DNA from: ANME-2 cluster archaeon
Lineage (GTDB): Archaea; Halobacteriota; Methanosarcinia; Methanosarcinales; Methanocomedenaceae
Direction of reading: 5' to 3'
Length of the DNA stretch: 36,783 nucleotides
Assembly (NCBI GenBank): GCA_019429385.1
Contig: JAHYIS010000004.1
Coordinates: 71,597 to 108,379, forward strand
Under the pieces are notes generated by a model that had not been told where the DNA came from, did no database searches, and saw only the letters and a list, made by a program, of their open reading frames with translations. Positions within the stretch are counted from its first letter, which is position 1; every line of letters begins with the position of its first letter. Positions 15,549 through 23,464 of this stretch are shown piece after piece. The position numbers and the translations under genes are program-made.

Positions 15549-17252
15549 TTACCTGTTTATCTTTGCTGCCGAATTATATTCTTTTTCAAAATGATTGAAA
15601 CGTTTAGTCTCGTCAGCACCAAAATAGCGCTCGAGTTCCTTTATCATTTTATCGACCTTCACACGCTCCAGTTCTGAGAGCCTGGCAAATGCATTTGCAG
15701 AAATCGAAATAGAATTTTCCAGTCCTTCCGTGATGGGATACCTGGCCACTTCCTTTAATGCCCATACAGCCTGGTCCACTGCATCCCCAAGTTTTCGCAG
15801 TGATGACTCCACACCCACATTTGCAAGAGCAGTAACCACTACATTAAGACCTGTTTCTTCCCGCTGGTATCCATAGGACAGCCCGATATCCTTGATAGAC
15901 CAGATAGCCTGTTCAGTACCCAATTCCAGTTTATTTGATGCCGCGATAACGCCCATTTCTTCCAGTTTGGATACTATCCTGACACTCTCTTCAATCAGGT
16001 TGTTCTGGACGGCTGAAGTGCCAATATCGCGTAATTTAAGGGCAGTTTTCCTCACGGCCCCTTCTACAGAATGTACTGCAGCCTCCCTGCCAATATCATA
16101 TAATGCATTAATGGAATTATTCAGGGTATCCATTTCCTTACTTCTGATGGCAGCTGCTCCAATAATACCCAGCATATTTCCTGCTTTCGAAGATGTCGAA
16201 TCTATGCTGTGAGCTGCCGCTGCAATTCCAATCTTTCTGACAGCACCGGTAACCGTTATCTTCATAATCTCAAAATTTTTCTGGCTCAACACGTCATAAT
16301 ATTCAAATATTCGTCTCAGTATGTCATCAGCAGGGGCATCAAATCCCCTGGTCACAGCACACTTGCCAATATCACCCAGAGTTTCAATAGTTTCGTTGGC
16401 AGCCTCGTCCTCATCCATGCGCAGGGCCAGTTTGCCAATATCATCAATATGACCCACGAAATGTAATGTGACCTTTACAAGATTGTGTTTGCGCATACCA
16501 GAAGCCGTCATCAGTTCAATACTTTTATGCTTCAATATGGACAGGCCGAACATGGACGGACCGAGCACATCTTTCATTATCGAACCCCTGATTATATCCA
16601 CAACCGGCTGGACAGGGTCACGCTCGTGCATCTGGCTCCCGCTGCTCTGGACAGTAAGCAGTACATTGTCCCTGGTAATCTCATTTGAAAAACGTTCAAA
16701 ACTATGGGTATACTGTTCATTTTGTAAATATTTGTAAATGCCATGTCCAGCATAACCCACTCCTGCTGAAGTCAAAACTGCTAAAAAAAATGGAGTTATC
16801 AGTGATTTCCAGTTATCTGCTCCTATTTCGACTACATTGAACATCATCATTAAACTGAATGTCAATCCGGTGGAACCCAGGATATAGGAAAGAGATTCCC
16901 TGGTACTGCTATGTTTCCTGAAGTAGTATGTGATGTTCTGAATAACGTTGGTCGAGTGTTTACGTGATGGTTTTCTTCGTTTCAATAGCCAGACCGTCAA
17001 GAACCAGATAAATAATGTAAGGACCAGCGTTACTATGTGAACCAGGATATTTATGTGCATCTCTCCTGACGTCCACACTGGCAAGGTCAACATAGTGACC
17101 TGTATGAAAAGCGCGCCAAGACAAATATCAGAACCAACTGATCTGAGGTTTTGCCCGTTCACATATTTCAGGTACAATACCATCAGGAAAAAGATACACA
17201 ATAAAATAGCTATAGGTAAGAATTCAAATGCAGCGGAGATAATACCTATCAT
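15549..17252 (-). CDS. Membrane protein with eleven 23-residue helical repeats, function unknown
   Basis: 567 residues. Five hydrophobic helices are visible at about 10-29, 41-58, 66-91, 122-140 and 150-172. From about residue 271 to 523 the sequence is a run of units exactly 23 residues long. The conserved glycine of the DIG-x-x-A motif falls at 273, 296, 342, 365, 388, 411, 434, 457 and 480, with degenerate units at 319, 503 and 526. An alanine and a leucine/isoleucine recur near the end of each unit. The pattern suggests an alpha-helical rod or solenoid on the cytoplasmic side. The last 45 residues are a charged helix. The gene precedes nob1 by 4 nt. I do not recognise the family; it might be described loosely as HEAT/ARM-like, but the unit is too short for those. 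Confidence 0.85.
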   Translation of the reverse strand: MIGIISAAFEFLPIAILLCIFFLMVLYLKYVNGQNLRSVGSDICLGALFIQVTMLTLPVWTSGEMHINILVHIVTLVLTLFIWFLTVWLLKRRKPSRKHSTNVIQNITYYFRKHSSTRESLSYILGSTGLTFSLMMMFNVVEIGADNWKSLITPFFLAVLTSAGVGYAGHGIYKYLQNEQYTHSFERFSNEITRDNVLLTVQSSGSQMHERDPVQPVVDIIRGSIMKDVLGPSMFGLSILKHKSIELMTASGMRKHNLVKVTLHFVGHIDDIGKLALRMDEDEAANETIETLGDIGKCAVTRGFDAPADDILRRIFEYYDVLSQKNFEIMKITVTGAVRKIGIAAAAHSIDSTSSKAGNMLGIIGAAAIRSKEMDTLNNSINALYDIGREAAVHSVEGAVRKTALKLRDIGTSAVQNNLIEESVRIVSKLEEMGVIAASNKLELGTEQAIWSIKDIGLSYGYQREETGLNVVVTALANVGVESSLRKLGDAVDQAVWALKEVARYPITEGLENSISISANAFARLSELERVKVDKMIKELERYFGADETKRFNHFEKEYNSAAKINR

Positions 17253-17255
17253 ACC

Positions 17256-17276
17256 TACTAATATTTTATATTAGTA
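17256..17276. promoter_or_regulatory. 21-bp palindrome at the start of the repeat-protein gene
   Basis: TACTAATAT and its exact complement ATATTAGTA flank a 3-nt centre, ending 3 nt before the ATG at 17252. It overlaps the likely transcription start and ribosome site, so it could be an operator or a leader hairpin that blocks translation. A TATA-like stretch lies immediately beyond it. The adjoining gap to 17472 is AT-rich with no other recognisable feature. Confidence 0.55.
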
Positions 17277-17472
17277 CTTAAAACAAACGATAATCAGGAG
17301 CTTAACTCAAGAATATTATTTATGTAGTATATACTGATTTACTGTATCTGATGTTAATGAATACGATTGTATAAATTGAACTAAAATAAAATCAGAGTAG
17401 TGGACATAAAATTAGATATAAATAAAAATAATGACGTTTAACTATATATAAAAAAGAAAAGATTATTCTGGA

Positions 17473-17865
17473 TTACTTCAGTAATTCAGAAATCTTTGCC
17501 TCTAATTGCTGTTTTGGAAGTGCACCCAAAACCCTTCCAACCGGTTTACCATCCTTGAATATCAGCATTGTCGGAACTGCCGTTATGGCGTATTTCATTG
17601 CTGTCTGTGGATTATTGTCAATATCCAGTTTCCCGAAGACGATCTGTCCTGCTTTTTCCTTGGCAAGTGCTTCAATTGTGGGTGCCACCATTCTGCACGG
17701 ACCACACCATACTGCCCAGCAGTCAACTACCAGTTTTGAATGTTCAGTTAAGGCTTTATCCATGTCCTGGTCAGTAAGTTCTATGGGCACGTCAAGTTTG
17801 GGTTTATTCAAGCTTTCTTCCAACTCCTTTAATTTTCGTTTCCTTATCGCTTCCAGTTCATCCAT
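17473..17865 (-). CDS. Thioredoxin with a charged N-terminal extension
   Basis: 130 residues. A standard thioredoxin fold is seen with the redox pair Cys54-Cys57 in WCGPC, KLDIDNNPQTA, and the cis-proline loop VPTMLIFKDG. About 25 extra residues precede it (MDELEAIRKRKLKELEE), a charged amphipathic helix seen in some archaeal thioredoxins and reminiscent of the N-terminus of PDCD5-like proteins. GGTGA lies seven nt before the ATG. It follows a small ferredoxin by 16 nt and probably shares its promoter. It reduces protein disulfides; an upstream flavoprotein might belong to the same redox system. Confidence 0.93.
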   Translation of the reverse strand: MDELEAIRKRKLKELEESLNKPKLDVPIELTDQDMDKALTEHSKLVVDCWAVWCGPCRMVAPTIEALAKEKAGQIVFGKLDIDNNPQTAMKYAITAVPTMLIFKDGKPVGRVLGALPKQQLEAKISELLK

Positions 17866-17881
17866 TGGTAGTTCACCATGA

Positions 17882-18064
17882 CTACACGATGGACAAAGCC
17901 TGGTGTGGACAATTATCTACACATTGACCACATTCTATGCAGCTATCCTGGTCCACTTGAGGATATCCGCCGGCCTGCTGGGATATTGCACCTGCAGGGC
18001 ATAATCGTATCATTCCACAACGTGGGGCTTTGTCACATGCATTTTCATTCATTAATACAGTCAT
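17882..18064 (-). CDS. Small two-motif ferredoxin-like protein with one atypical cysteine motif
   Basis: 60 residues. The C-terminal motif CIECGQCVDNCP is a normal [4Fe-4S] ligand set. The N-terminal motif is unusual: Cys9, Cys16 and Cys22 with the spacing CDKAPRCGMIRLCP, in place of CxxCxxCxxxCP, so the second cluster may be altered or share a ligand from the second motif. The ATG has GGTGAT four nt upstream and a well-placed TATA box, which fixes the start. It is cotranscribed with thioredoxin, implying electron supply to or from a thiol system. The partner is unproven. Confidence 0.82.
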   Translation of the reverse strand: MTVLMNENACDKAPRCGMIRLCPAGAISQQAGGYPQVDQDSCIECGQCVDNCPHQALSIV

Positions 18065-18097
18065 TGTATCACCAATATGATAAATGCTTTATTGATA

Positions 18098-18107
18098 CAT
18101 ATACTTA
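18098..18107 (-). promoter_or_regulatory. TATA box of the ferredoxin-thioredoxin unit
   Basis: Minus strand TAAGTATATG, centred about 39 nt before the ferredoxin ATG. It predicts a leader of about 13 nt that includes GGTGAT. Confidence 0.5.
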
Positions 18108-18146
18108 TGCGTAGTTTTCACAAAACCGTGCATTTGTGTGTAGTCA

Positions 18147-18160
18147 TCGTATTTATACGA
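18147..18160. terminator. Short hairpin just after the flavoprotein stop
   Basis: TCGTA-TTTA-TACGA begins 2 nt beyond the stop codon of the disulfide reductase-like gene. It could end that transcript. The same bases also read as a good TATA sequence on the minus strand (TATAAATA), so a second promoter for the ferredoxin gene is the alternative. Confidence 0.35.
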
Positions 18161-18162
18161 AT

Positions 18163-19512
18163 TTATTTATTCAACTTGCGCACCGCAAAGTCACAGGCTT
18201 TTGTTAATACGTCATAGGTTTCAGAAACAGCCGGGCAGTATGCGAGTTCCACTTCTGCCAGCTCATGTACGGTCAAATTTCCCTTTAGTGCTACAGCCAC
18301 CACATTTATCCTGGCAGCAGCGCCCTTGCCCACAGCCTGGGCACCAAGCAGCTTTCCGGTAGATGAATCTGCCAGAACCTTTACACTAATATCCTCGGCT
18401 CCCGGATACCAATCTGGTCTTGTTTTCCCTTTTGCCTTTCCGCTCACTACATTAAATCCGTACATTGCAGCAAAGTAACTATTAAATCCGGTAGCTGCCA
18501 CTTCCAGGTCTCCAACAACTGAGACAAAAGTAGTCAGTGAGCCGTCGTAAGTTGCATAACCACCTGCCGCATTCGTACCTGCAACGGCACCCTGCCTGTA
18601 AGCCGAATTGGCAAGCTGGGATGCCCATGGCCTGTGGCTCAACGGATTTGTTACTTCAACTGAATCGCCTGCTGCAAAGATATCCTTTACAGTTGTCATC
18701 ATTCCCCTATTCGTGGTAATGCCGAACCGTCCTATCTCAATACCTGCATCTTTCATAATCGAGTGGTCAGCCCTGACACCAGATGCTGCCACTAACAGGT
18801 CAGCGTCAAGAGTCTCACCACCCACTTCCACAGCTTCGATATGCTCTTCCCCAATTACTTTTTCCACAGCTTTTCCCATGTATGAGCGTATTCCCAGAGA
18901 TGTTAGGGTATTGGTCACTGCACTGGCCATATCCTTATCAAGGGCCTTAGGGAATGCCCATTCCAGCATTTCCACCACCACAACATCGAGACCTATGGAT
19001 TTCAGGGCCACTGCAACTTCAAGCCCGATTGGACCGGCGCCCATGACCACGGCATGTTTCTTACCTCTGGCAGCTTCCCGTATTGTATTCGTATCATCAG
19101 TATTACTAAGGGTATAAACGCCCCTCCCCAGCAGTTCTCTTGCTCCCGGAACAGGAGGGATGAACGGCTCTGACCCGGTAGCAAGGATGAGACTATCGTA
19201 TACTATCACTTTTTGTGTACCTGTTGCAAGGTCTTCAACTTTTATTACCTTATTTTCCGCATCGATCGAATGCAATTCATGTAACAGCAGTTTCTCAACT
19301 CCCATACTGCCGGTTGGAAGTATATGCTTCAGGTCCTCCGAATCCGGGATGATGCCTTCGATAACAAAGGGCAGCCCGCAGGGTGAGAACATATCGTAAT
19401 TCCTGCGCTCAACAATAGTAATATGTGATTCAGGAGATATCCTCTTTGCAGCCATCAGAGCGGAAAAACCGCCCACACCCAATCCAACTATAACAATGTT
19501 CTTTTCTGCCAT
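18163..19512 (-). CDS. CoA-disulfide reductase/NADH oxidase-like FAD flavoprotein
   Basis: About 449 residues in the single-cysteine branch of the pyridine nucleotide-disulfide reductases. Seen: FAD-binding GLGVGGFSA at the N-terminus, the redox-active Cys45 in MFSPCGLPF, the NAD(P)H-binding GAGPIGLEVA, the second FAD motif DIFAAGDSVEV, and a C-terminal dimerisation domain ending in TYDVLTKACDFA. These enzymes reduce CoA or polysulfide disulfides or oxygen. I use the ATG at 19512; an ATG three codons upstream is also possible and neither has a strong ribosome site. It lies 98 nt upstream of a ferredoxin and thioredoxin on the same strand. Confidence 0.88.
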   Translation of the reverse strand: MAEKNIVIVGLGVGGFSALMAAKRISPESHITIVERRNYDMFSPCGLPFVIEGIIPDSEDLKHILPTGSMGVEKLLLHELHSIDAENKVIKVEDLATGTQKVIVYDSLILATGSEPFIPPVPGARELLGRGVYTLSNTDDTNTIREAARGKKHAVVMGAGPIGLEVAVALKSIGLDVVVVEMLEWAFPKALDKDMASAVTNTLTSLGIRSYMGKAVEKVIGEEHIEAVEVGGETLDADLLVAASGVRADHSIMKDAGIEIGRFGITTNRGMMTTVKDIFAAGDSVEVTNPLSHRPWASQLANSAYRQGAVAGTNAAGGYATYDGSLTTFVSVVGDLEVAATGFNSYFAAMYGFNVVSGKAKGKTRPDWYPGAEDISVKVLADSSTGKLLGAQAVGKGAAARINVVAVALKGNLTVHELAEVELAYCPAVSETYDVLTKACDFAVRKLNK

Positions 19513-19603
19513 GTTTATCATTACTCGTACTTTATAACAATATCAGACATAAAGGTAACAGATATTACGAGCAGTCAACGGGAACATCAAGTTCAATTAA
19601 CTG

Positions 19604-20278
19604 CTAATCCTCTATCACATACTCGAACATCAACTGTGCTGCAATAAAGAATACCACATCATATACCAGCAGCAGCCTGAGTTCATCAGCAGCATCCATT
19701 ATATTACCACTTGTCAGGACCTTCTGGGTTGCAAGCACGGCTGACATGATCAATGGTATGATTATGGGAAACAGGATGACAGGCAGCAGTATTTCCCTTG
19801 TCCTCATGTTCACGGTCAGGGCTGAGAAGAGGGTTCCCACCAGTATAAAGCCCAGAGTACCCAGCAGTATTACAATACCCAGCCCGGTAAGGCTCTTAAT
19901 ATCGGTAAAATTGAACAGTATCATGAAAAGGGGCACAATAATAACCTCTATCATGAACATTATGATCAGGTTCGAGGTCACCTTTCCCAGATAGATGGCG
20001 CTCGGGTCAACCGGACACAGTTTCAAACCATCAAGACACCCGTCCTCTTTCTCACCGGCAAAAGAACGCGAGAGTCCCAGCATCCCTGCAAACGTGAACG
20101 CTATCCACAATATGCCTGGAGCAATATCAGATACTTCAATGCTGAACAGGACATTCGTAAAAGAATAACTAAAAATAACGATCACAAGGAGCGAGAAAAT
20201 TATCATGCTGTTCAGCATCTGCTTGGTCCGGAACTCCATAAGCAGGTCCTTCCAGGCCAGGTACAATAATTCCTTCAT
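19604..20278 (-). CDS. ccmB: Heme exporter subunit CcmB (cytochrome c maturation ABC permease)
   Basis: 224 residues with six predicted membrane helices. The N-terminal LAWKDLLMEFRTKQM and the FAGEKEDGCLDGLKLCPVDPSAIYLGK stretch between helices 2 and 3 are characteristic of CcmB. With CcmA it forms the ABC complex that helps release heme from CcmE during c-type cytochrome assembly on the outer face of the membrane. GAGGTG lies six nt before the ATG, overlapping the CcmA stop, so the two genes are coupled. CcmC, CcmE and CcmF are not in this window. Confidence 0.92.
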   Translation of the reverse strand: MKELLYLAWKDLLMEFRTKQMLNSMIIFSLLVIVIFSYSFTNVLFSIEVSDIAPGILWIAFTFAGMLGLSRSFAGEKEDGCLDGLKLCPVDPSAIYLGKVTSNLIIMFMIEVIIVPLFMILFNFTDIKSLTGLGIVILLGTLGFILVGTLFSALTVNMRTREILLPVILFPIIIPLIMSAVLATQKVLTSGNIMDAADELRLLLVYDVVFFIAAQLMFEYVIED

Positions 20279-20281
20279 ATC

Positions 20282-20992
20282 TTACACCTCGTGCACATAC
20301 TGTTCATAGGTCTGCCGGAACTCATAAATATCCTTTATGGTGTCTTTTTCGGTCTCGAATACGATACGGCCGCCGAATAGGATGACCACTTTATCTGCCA
20401 GTGCTATACCCCTCTCAAGGTCATGCGATACCATGACCTGGGTTTTATCTGAAACATCCAGTTCTTTCAGGATGGAATCGAATGTCGCAGCAGCATGCTG
20501 GTCAAGACCGGTATATGGCTCATCCAGGAACAATACCTTCGGGTCGTGCAAGATAGCGCGGGCAATGCTCAGGCGCTGTTTCATGCCCCTGCTGAACGTA
20601 CCCACCCTGTCATCCAGGCGGTATTGCAATCCAACTTCCTCGACCAGTTCATGTATCCTGCTATCCAGTACATCCGCTTTCATACCGTACATCCTGCCAA
20701 AGAATAACAGGTTCTCCCTGGCAGTAAGGTCCTGGTACAGGTAGGTTTCGTGGGATATGATGCCGATAAGCCGCCTCACTTCAAGCGGAGATTCCCTCAC
20801 ATCATGCTCGTGTACCCTGACAGTCCCTGAAGTAGGGCTTACCAGCGTAGACATTATCTTGACCAGGGTGGTCTTGCCCGCACCGTTGGGACCAAATATA
20901 GTAAGGAAATCACCGGTCGGTATTTCCAGGTTGATATCATTAAGAACATCGTGGTTTCCGAACGTCTTTGAAAGATGTTTTATCGAGATAAT
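20282..20992 (-). CDS. ccmA: Heme exporter ATPase CcmA, apparently with a non-canonical ATT start
   Basis: 236-residue ABC ATPase. Walker A (GPNGAGKTT, residues 34-42), the Q-loop region (IGIISHETYLYQDLTARENL), the signature FSRGMKQRLSIARA, Walker B (VLFLDEPYTGLD) and the switch histidine (MVSHDLE) are all present in one frame. The first ATG in that frame (20854) lies after Walker A, and there is no ATG, GTG or TTG upstream in frame before a stop. The homologous N-terminus (IISIKHLSKTFG) begins at an ATT at 20992, nine nt after AGGAG, exactly where CcmA normally has Met. Either a rare ATT start or a one-base sequence error explains this. It is coupled to ccmB, 3 nt apart. Confidence 0.9.
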   Translation of the reverse strand: MISIKHLSKTFGNHDVLNDINLEIPTGDFLTIFGPNGAGKTTLVKIMSTLVSPTSGTVRVHEHDVRESPLEVRRLIGIISHETYLYQDLTARENLLFFGRMYGMKADVLDSRIHELVEEVGLQYRLDDRVGTFSRGMKQRLSIARAILHDPKVLFLDEPYTGLDQHAAATFDSILKELDVSDKTQVMVSHDLERGIALADKVVILFGGRIVFETEKDTIKDIYEFRQTYEQYVHEV

Positions 20993-21053
20993 GGCTGATT
21001 GCTCCTGTAAATACTGTGTACAATAGGAAATTAATATTAATGCTTTACTTTTT

Positions 21054-21866
21054 TTATGTTCCGATTTGCAGCGGGCTGGCTATCTTCTTGAGGGTAGCTA
21101 CCGCTGAAAGTGCTGCCAGGTAACTGGTCCTCGGGTTTTCCGGGAATGGGATATTCTCCACTTCGGTGGTAAATCTGCCAAAGTCCCCTATTACCTCAAT
21201 CTCATGCCGGTTCCGGGTGGATCCAGGGTCCACCACTATTTTCACCCTTGTCCTGTCCACTCCGATACCTGCCAGGCTGATGCATGCCGCCACATTCACA
21301 TTGGCAGGGAATGCTTTTACTGCCTCGAACGCAGTTCCATCAAATATGACGGAAGGCCGGTCAAAAGCATCCAGGTCGATCTTGTTCGCGACTATATAGG
21401 GAGCTCCGGCCAGTCCCCTTGGCGGTTTAGTGGTGGTCAATGTCACCGATTGCACTGGGGCAACAGATGCAGATTTGATGCCATCAATACCCGCTACAGC
21501 ACCTGATGGCAGATATATCCTGCAATTATGCATGCGGGCAAGATCAACAAGATTATCGAGGAGTTGCCCGTCGACCAGGGCCCCAACACTCATTATCATC
21601 ACGTCACAGCCACTTTCCAATGCGGGAATGGCAGCCTGGGGAACAGCTATTGCCGAGGCAGATTCAACAACCAGGTCTACCTCTTTCACCATCTCGCTAA
21701 TTTTCATAACCCCTGGTTTATGGGACAACTCTGCACAGAGTGTATCAATGTTTTCAGCATGGTGCTCGTGAATGGCTACCAATTCAGCACCTTCAATGCC
21801 CTTATCCAGAGCGCGGCAGATAATTGAACCGATTGCACCACAACCAACTACTCCTACCCTGAGCAT
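21054..21866 (-). CDS. nadX: L-aspartate dehydrogenase (NAD biosynthesis)
   Basis: 270 residues. It oxidises L-aspartate to iminoaspartate for quinolinate and NAD synthesis. Seen: the Rossmann motif VGVVGCGAIGSIIC, VVESAS at the end of the first domain, MSVGALVD, the conserved YLPSGAVAGIDGIKSA stretch, TKPPRGLAG, and VNVAACISLAGIG in the catalytic domain. The length is normal. GAGG lies eight nt before the ATG. It is downstream of a DUF2551 gene (38-nt gap) and upstream of ccmA (61 nt); an operon is possible. NadA and NadC are not in view. Confidence 0.93.
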   Translation of the reverse strand: MLRVGVVGCGAIGSIICRALDKGIEGAELVAIHEHHAENIDTLCAELSHKPGVMKISEMVKEVDLVVESASAIAVPQAAIPALESGCDVMIMSVGALVDGQLLDNLVDLARMHNCRIYLPSGAVAGIDGIKSASVAPVQSVTLTTTKPPRGLAGAPYIVANKIDLDAFDRPSVIFDGTAFEAVKAFPANVNVAACISLAGIGVDRTRVKIVVDPGSTRNRHEIEVIGDFGRFTTEVENIPFPENPRTSYLAALSAVATLKKIASPLQIGT

Positions 21867-21904
21867 ACCAACATCCTCATCCTGAAACTAACTATTCATT
21901 GCAC

Positions 21905-22228
21905 CTAAAAATTATCCAGAACACCCTTTACTATGTCTGTAAAATCATCCTTCAAGGAATAATGATTGTGCTCCCTTGTCACGTCTATGCGCAAAATACC
22001 AAGCCGGGTGTTCATCAATCCTACCATGGCTGAGACACCGCGATAGTTCACGTCAAATCCATGCTGTACCAGGTTATTGTATATGTCGTTCGTGGTATAG
22101 GTATCTCCATTCAGGAACATATTAAGGACGGTCTTGCGCAGATTGGTCTCATCCCTACGCAGATATTTAACCAACCTTTCTTTTACTTGATCTGTTGTCT
22201 GGCTCAGTGTTAACCACCAATTACTCAT
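21905..22228 (-). CDS. DUF2551-type small winged-helix-like protein
   Basis: 107 residues, matching my memory of a small family confined mainly to methanogens. The sequence from about 18 to 95 (KERLVKYLRRDETNLRKTVLNMFL, TYTTNDIYNNLVQHGFDVNYRGVSAMVGLM, NTRLGILRIDVTREHNHYSLK) fits a winged helix-turn-helix: three helices followed by a beta wing. It is probably a DNA-binding regulator. It is first in the same-strand run with nadX and ccmAB. Targets are unknown. Confidence 0.78.
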   Translation of the reverse strand: MSNWWLTLSQTTDQVKERLVKYLRRDETNLRKTVLNMFLNGDTYTTNDIYNNLVQHGFDVNYRGVSAMVGLMNTRLGILRIDVTREHNHYSLKDDFTDIVKGVLDNF

Positions 22229-22268
22229 TATTGTATTAGAATTAAGGATAATTATGTTCTTTTATAGG

Positions 22269-23351
22269 TTAATAAAAGTTGGCGTTAATATTAAAGCCAT
22301 CTGCATTATCAAGGGGTGTTTTTTCAACCACCATCCTTCCGTATGTGGGATAACATTCTTCATACCAGGCTGAAAAACCACTGGCAATCTCATCTGCAAT
22401 ATCCTCAAGCACCCACCAACCCAGTTCTATCCTTCCCCGGGTGCATTCATACAGGTTTCCGGGCACGTCCAGATGCTCCAGGAGACCAGTGATACCTTCA
22501 GCTTTTCCTTTCACGACCCCGTATAGCAGAGTGCCATCAGGAGTGACCTCATCAAATTCACGGGCTATGGTCTGTGCGGTGCGAAGTAGTCTTTTGCGTA
22601 ATTGTACTCTATCCTTGAAACTGGATGAACAAAAATGTACATGCAACCCGGAACAATTTTCTACGATTGCCTGTGCATTTTCCCTGCTCCCTGCAACGGC
22701 ACAGCCCTCATCATTTACGGTGGAAAATCCCTGTTGGTCCATTGCCTGTAAATTGGTCAGGGAGACCTCAAGTTCGTTTAGGTTAATGAATATATCATGT
22801 TCAAGGGCAAAATCAGCAACATGCTGCGCCCCCGGAAGGGACGGGATCTCAATACCCACATCCATACCCACTTTTTTAGCCTCTTCAATGGATGCAGCAT
22901 AGTCGCCACCCTCAAGCCGGTCCCAGGTATCCATGTCAGGATGGAAACGTATCTCGTCAAGTCCGGCTGAGTGGAGTTGTCCCAGTGTTTCCCTGGAAGG
23001 AATATCGGCAGTATAGAGATGTATATGGTGTCCAGGTCCGAATTCGCCTTTAAGGAGCCTTATATAACCCAGGACCCGCTCCAGCATTAGAAGCGGCTCG
23101 CCTCCGGTTATCCCAGTACCCTGTGCCCGCATGCTGCGCGCTTCACAAAGTATATCCTCGTCTGATAAAACCGGTCTTTCATTGGCGAAAGTAACATCGT
23201 TTTGTCGCTTTTCCTCTGATATTGGGCAATAGAAACAGTCACGATGGCACAATCCGGTTACGAACAGTACCATTTTTGCTCCATCCCGGCAGAATGTGCA
23301 GCCTGTGGGCAGGTAATTATAAAATGAACCAGAATCAGTTTCATATTTCAT
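22269..23351 (-). CDS. Radical SAM protein related to pyruvate formate-lyase activating enzymes (COG2108-like)
   Basis: About 360 residues. The radical SAM cluster motif is CHRDCFYC (Cys35, Cys39, Cys42), followed by GITGGEPLL, which binds the SAM amino group. A second CxxC (Cys18/Cys21, GCTFCRDGAK) precedes it and is characteristic of this archaeal group; it may bind an extra metal. HIHLYTAD and IRFHPDMDTWD continue the barrel. I start at the ATG at 23351 because homology begins there; two upstream in-frame starts add a hydrophobic tail of no clear value. The substrate is not known. It is divergent from the COG1361-like gene. Confidence 0.85.
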   Translation of the reverse strand: MKYETDSGSFYNYLPTGCTFCRDGAKMVLFVTGLCHRDCFYCPISEEKRQNDVTFANERPVLSDEDILCEARSMRAQGTGITGGEPLLMLERVLGYIRLLKGEFGPGHHIHLYTADIPSRETLGQLHSAGLDEIRFHPDMDTWDRLEGGDYAASIEEAKKVGMDVGIEIPSLPGAQHVADFALEHDIFINLNELEVSLTNLQAMDQQGFSTVNDEGCAVAGSRENAQAIVENCSGLHVHFCSSSFKDRVQLRKRLLRTAQTIAREFDEVTPDGTLLYGVVKGKAEGITGLLEHLDVPGNLYECTRGRIELGWWVLEDIADEIASGFSAWYEECYPTYGRMVVEKTPLDNADGFNINANFY

Positions 23352-23432
23352 GATAAAACCCTTACATGTTTTCATAAATATTATATCTATGAGGTAACAC
23401 AAAGAATAACTGAACAATCAAACGGGGGATTT

Positions 23433-23440
23433 GATAAAAT
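23433..23440 (+). promoter_or_regulatory. TATA box of the secreted COG1361-like gene, predicting a leaderless message
   Basis: GATAAAAT preceded by a purine-rich stretch is centred 28 nt before the ATG at 23465. No ribosome binding site is visible before that ATG. Both facts point to transcription starting at or next to the start codon. Confidence 0.45.
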
Positions 23441-23464
23441 ATCTCCGGTTAGTAGATATTCCTT

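Noticed and set aside
20282-20854. Short ccmA version starting at the first ATG
   Set aside because: It would lack Walker A, although an intact GPNGAGKTT lies in the same frame directly upstream. The longer ATT-initiated version is preferred.
22269-23417. Longer start for the radical SAM protein at 23417
   Set aside because: The added 22 residues are hydrophobic and irregular, lie next to the divergent promoter, and come before the point where the family-like sequence begins.
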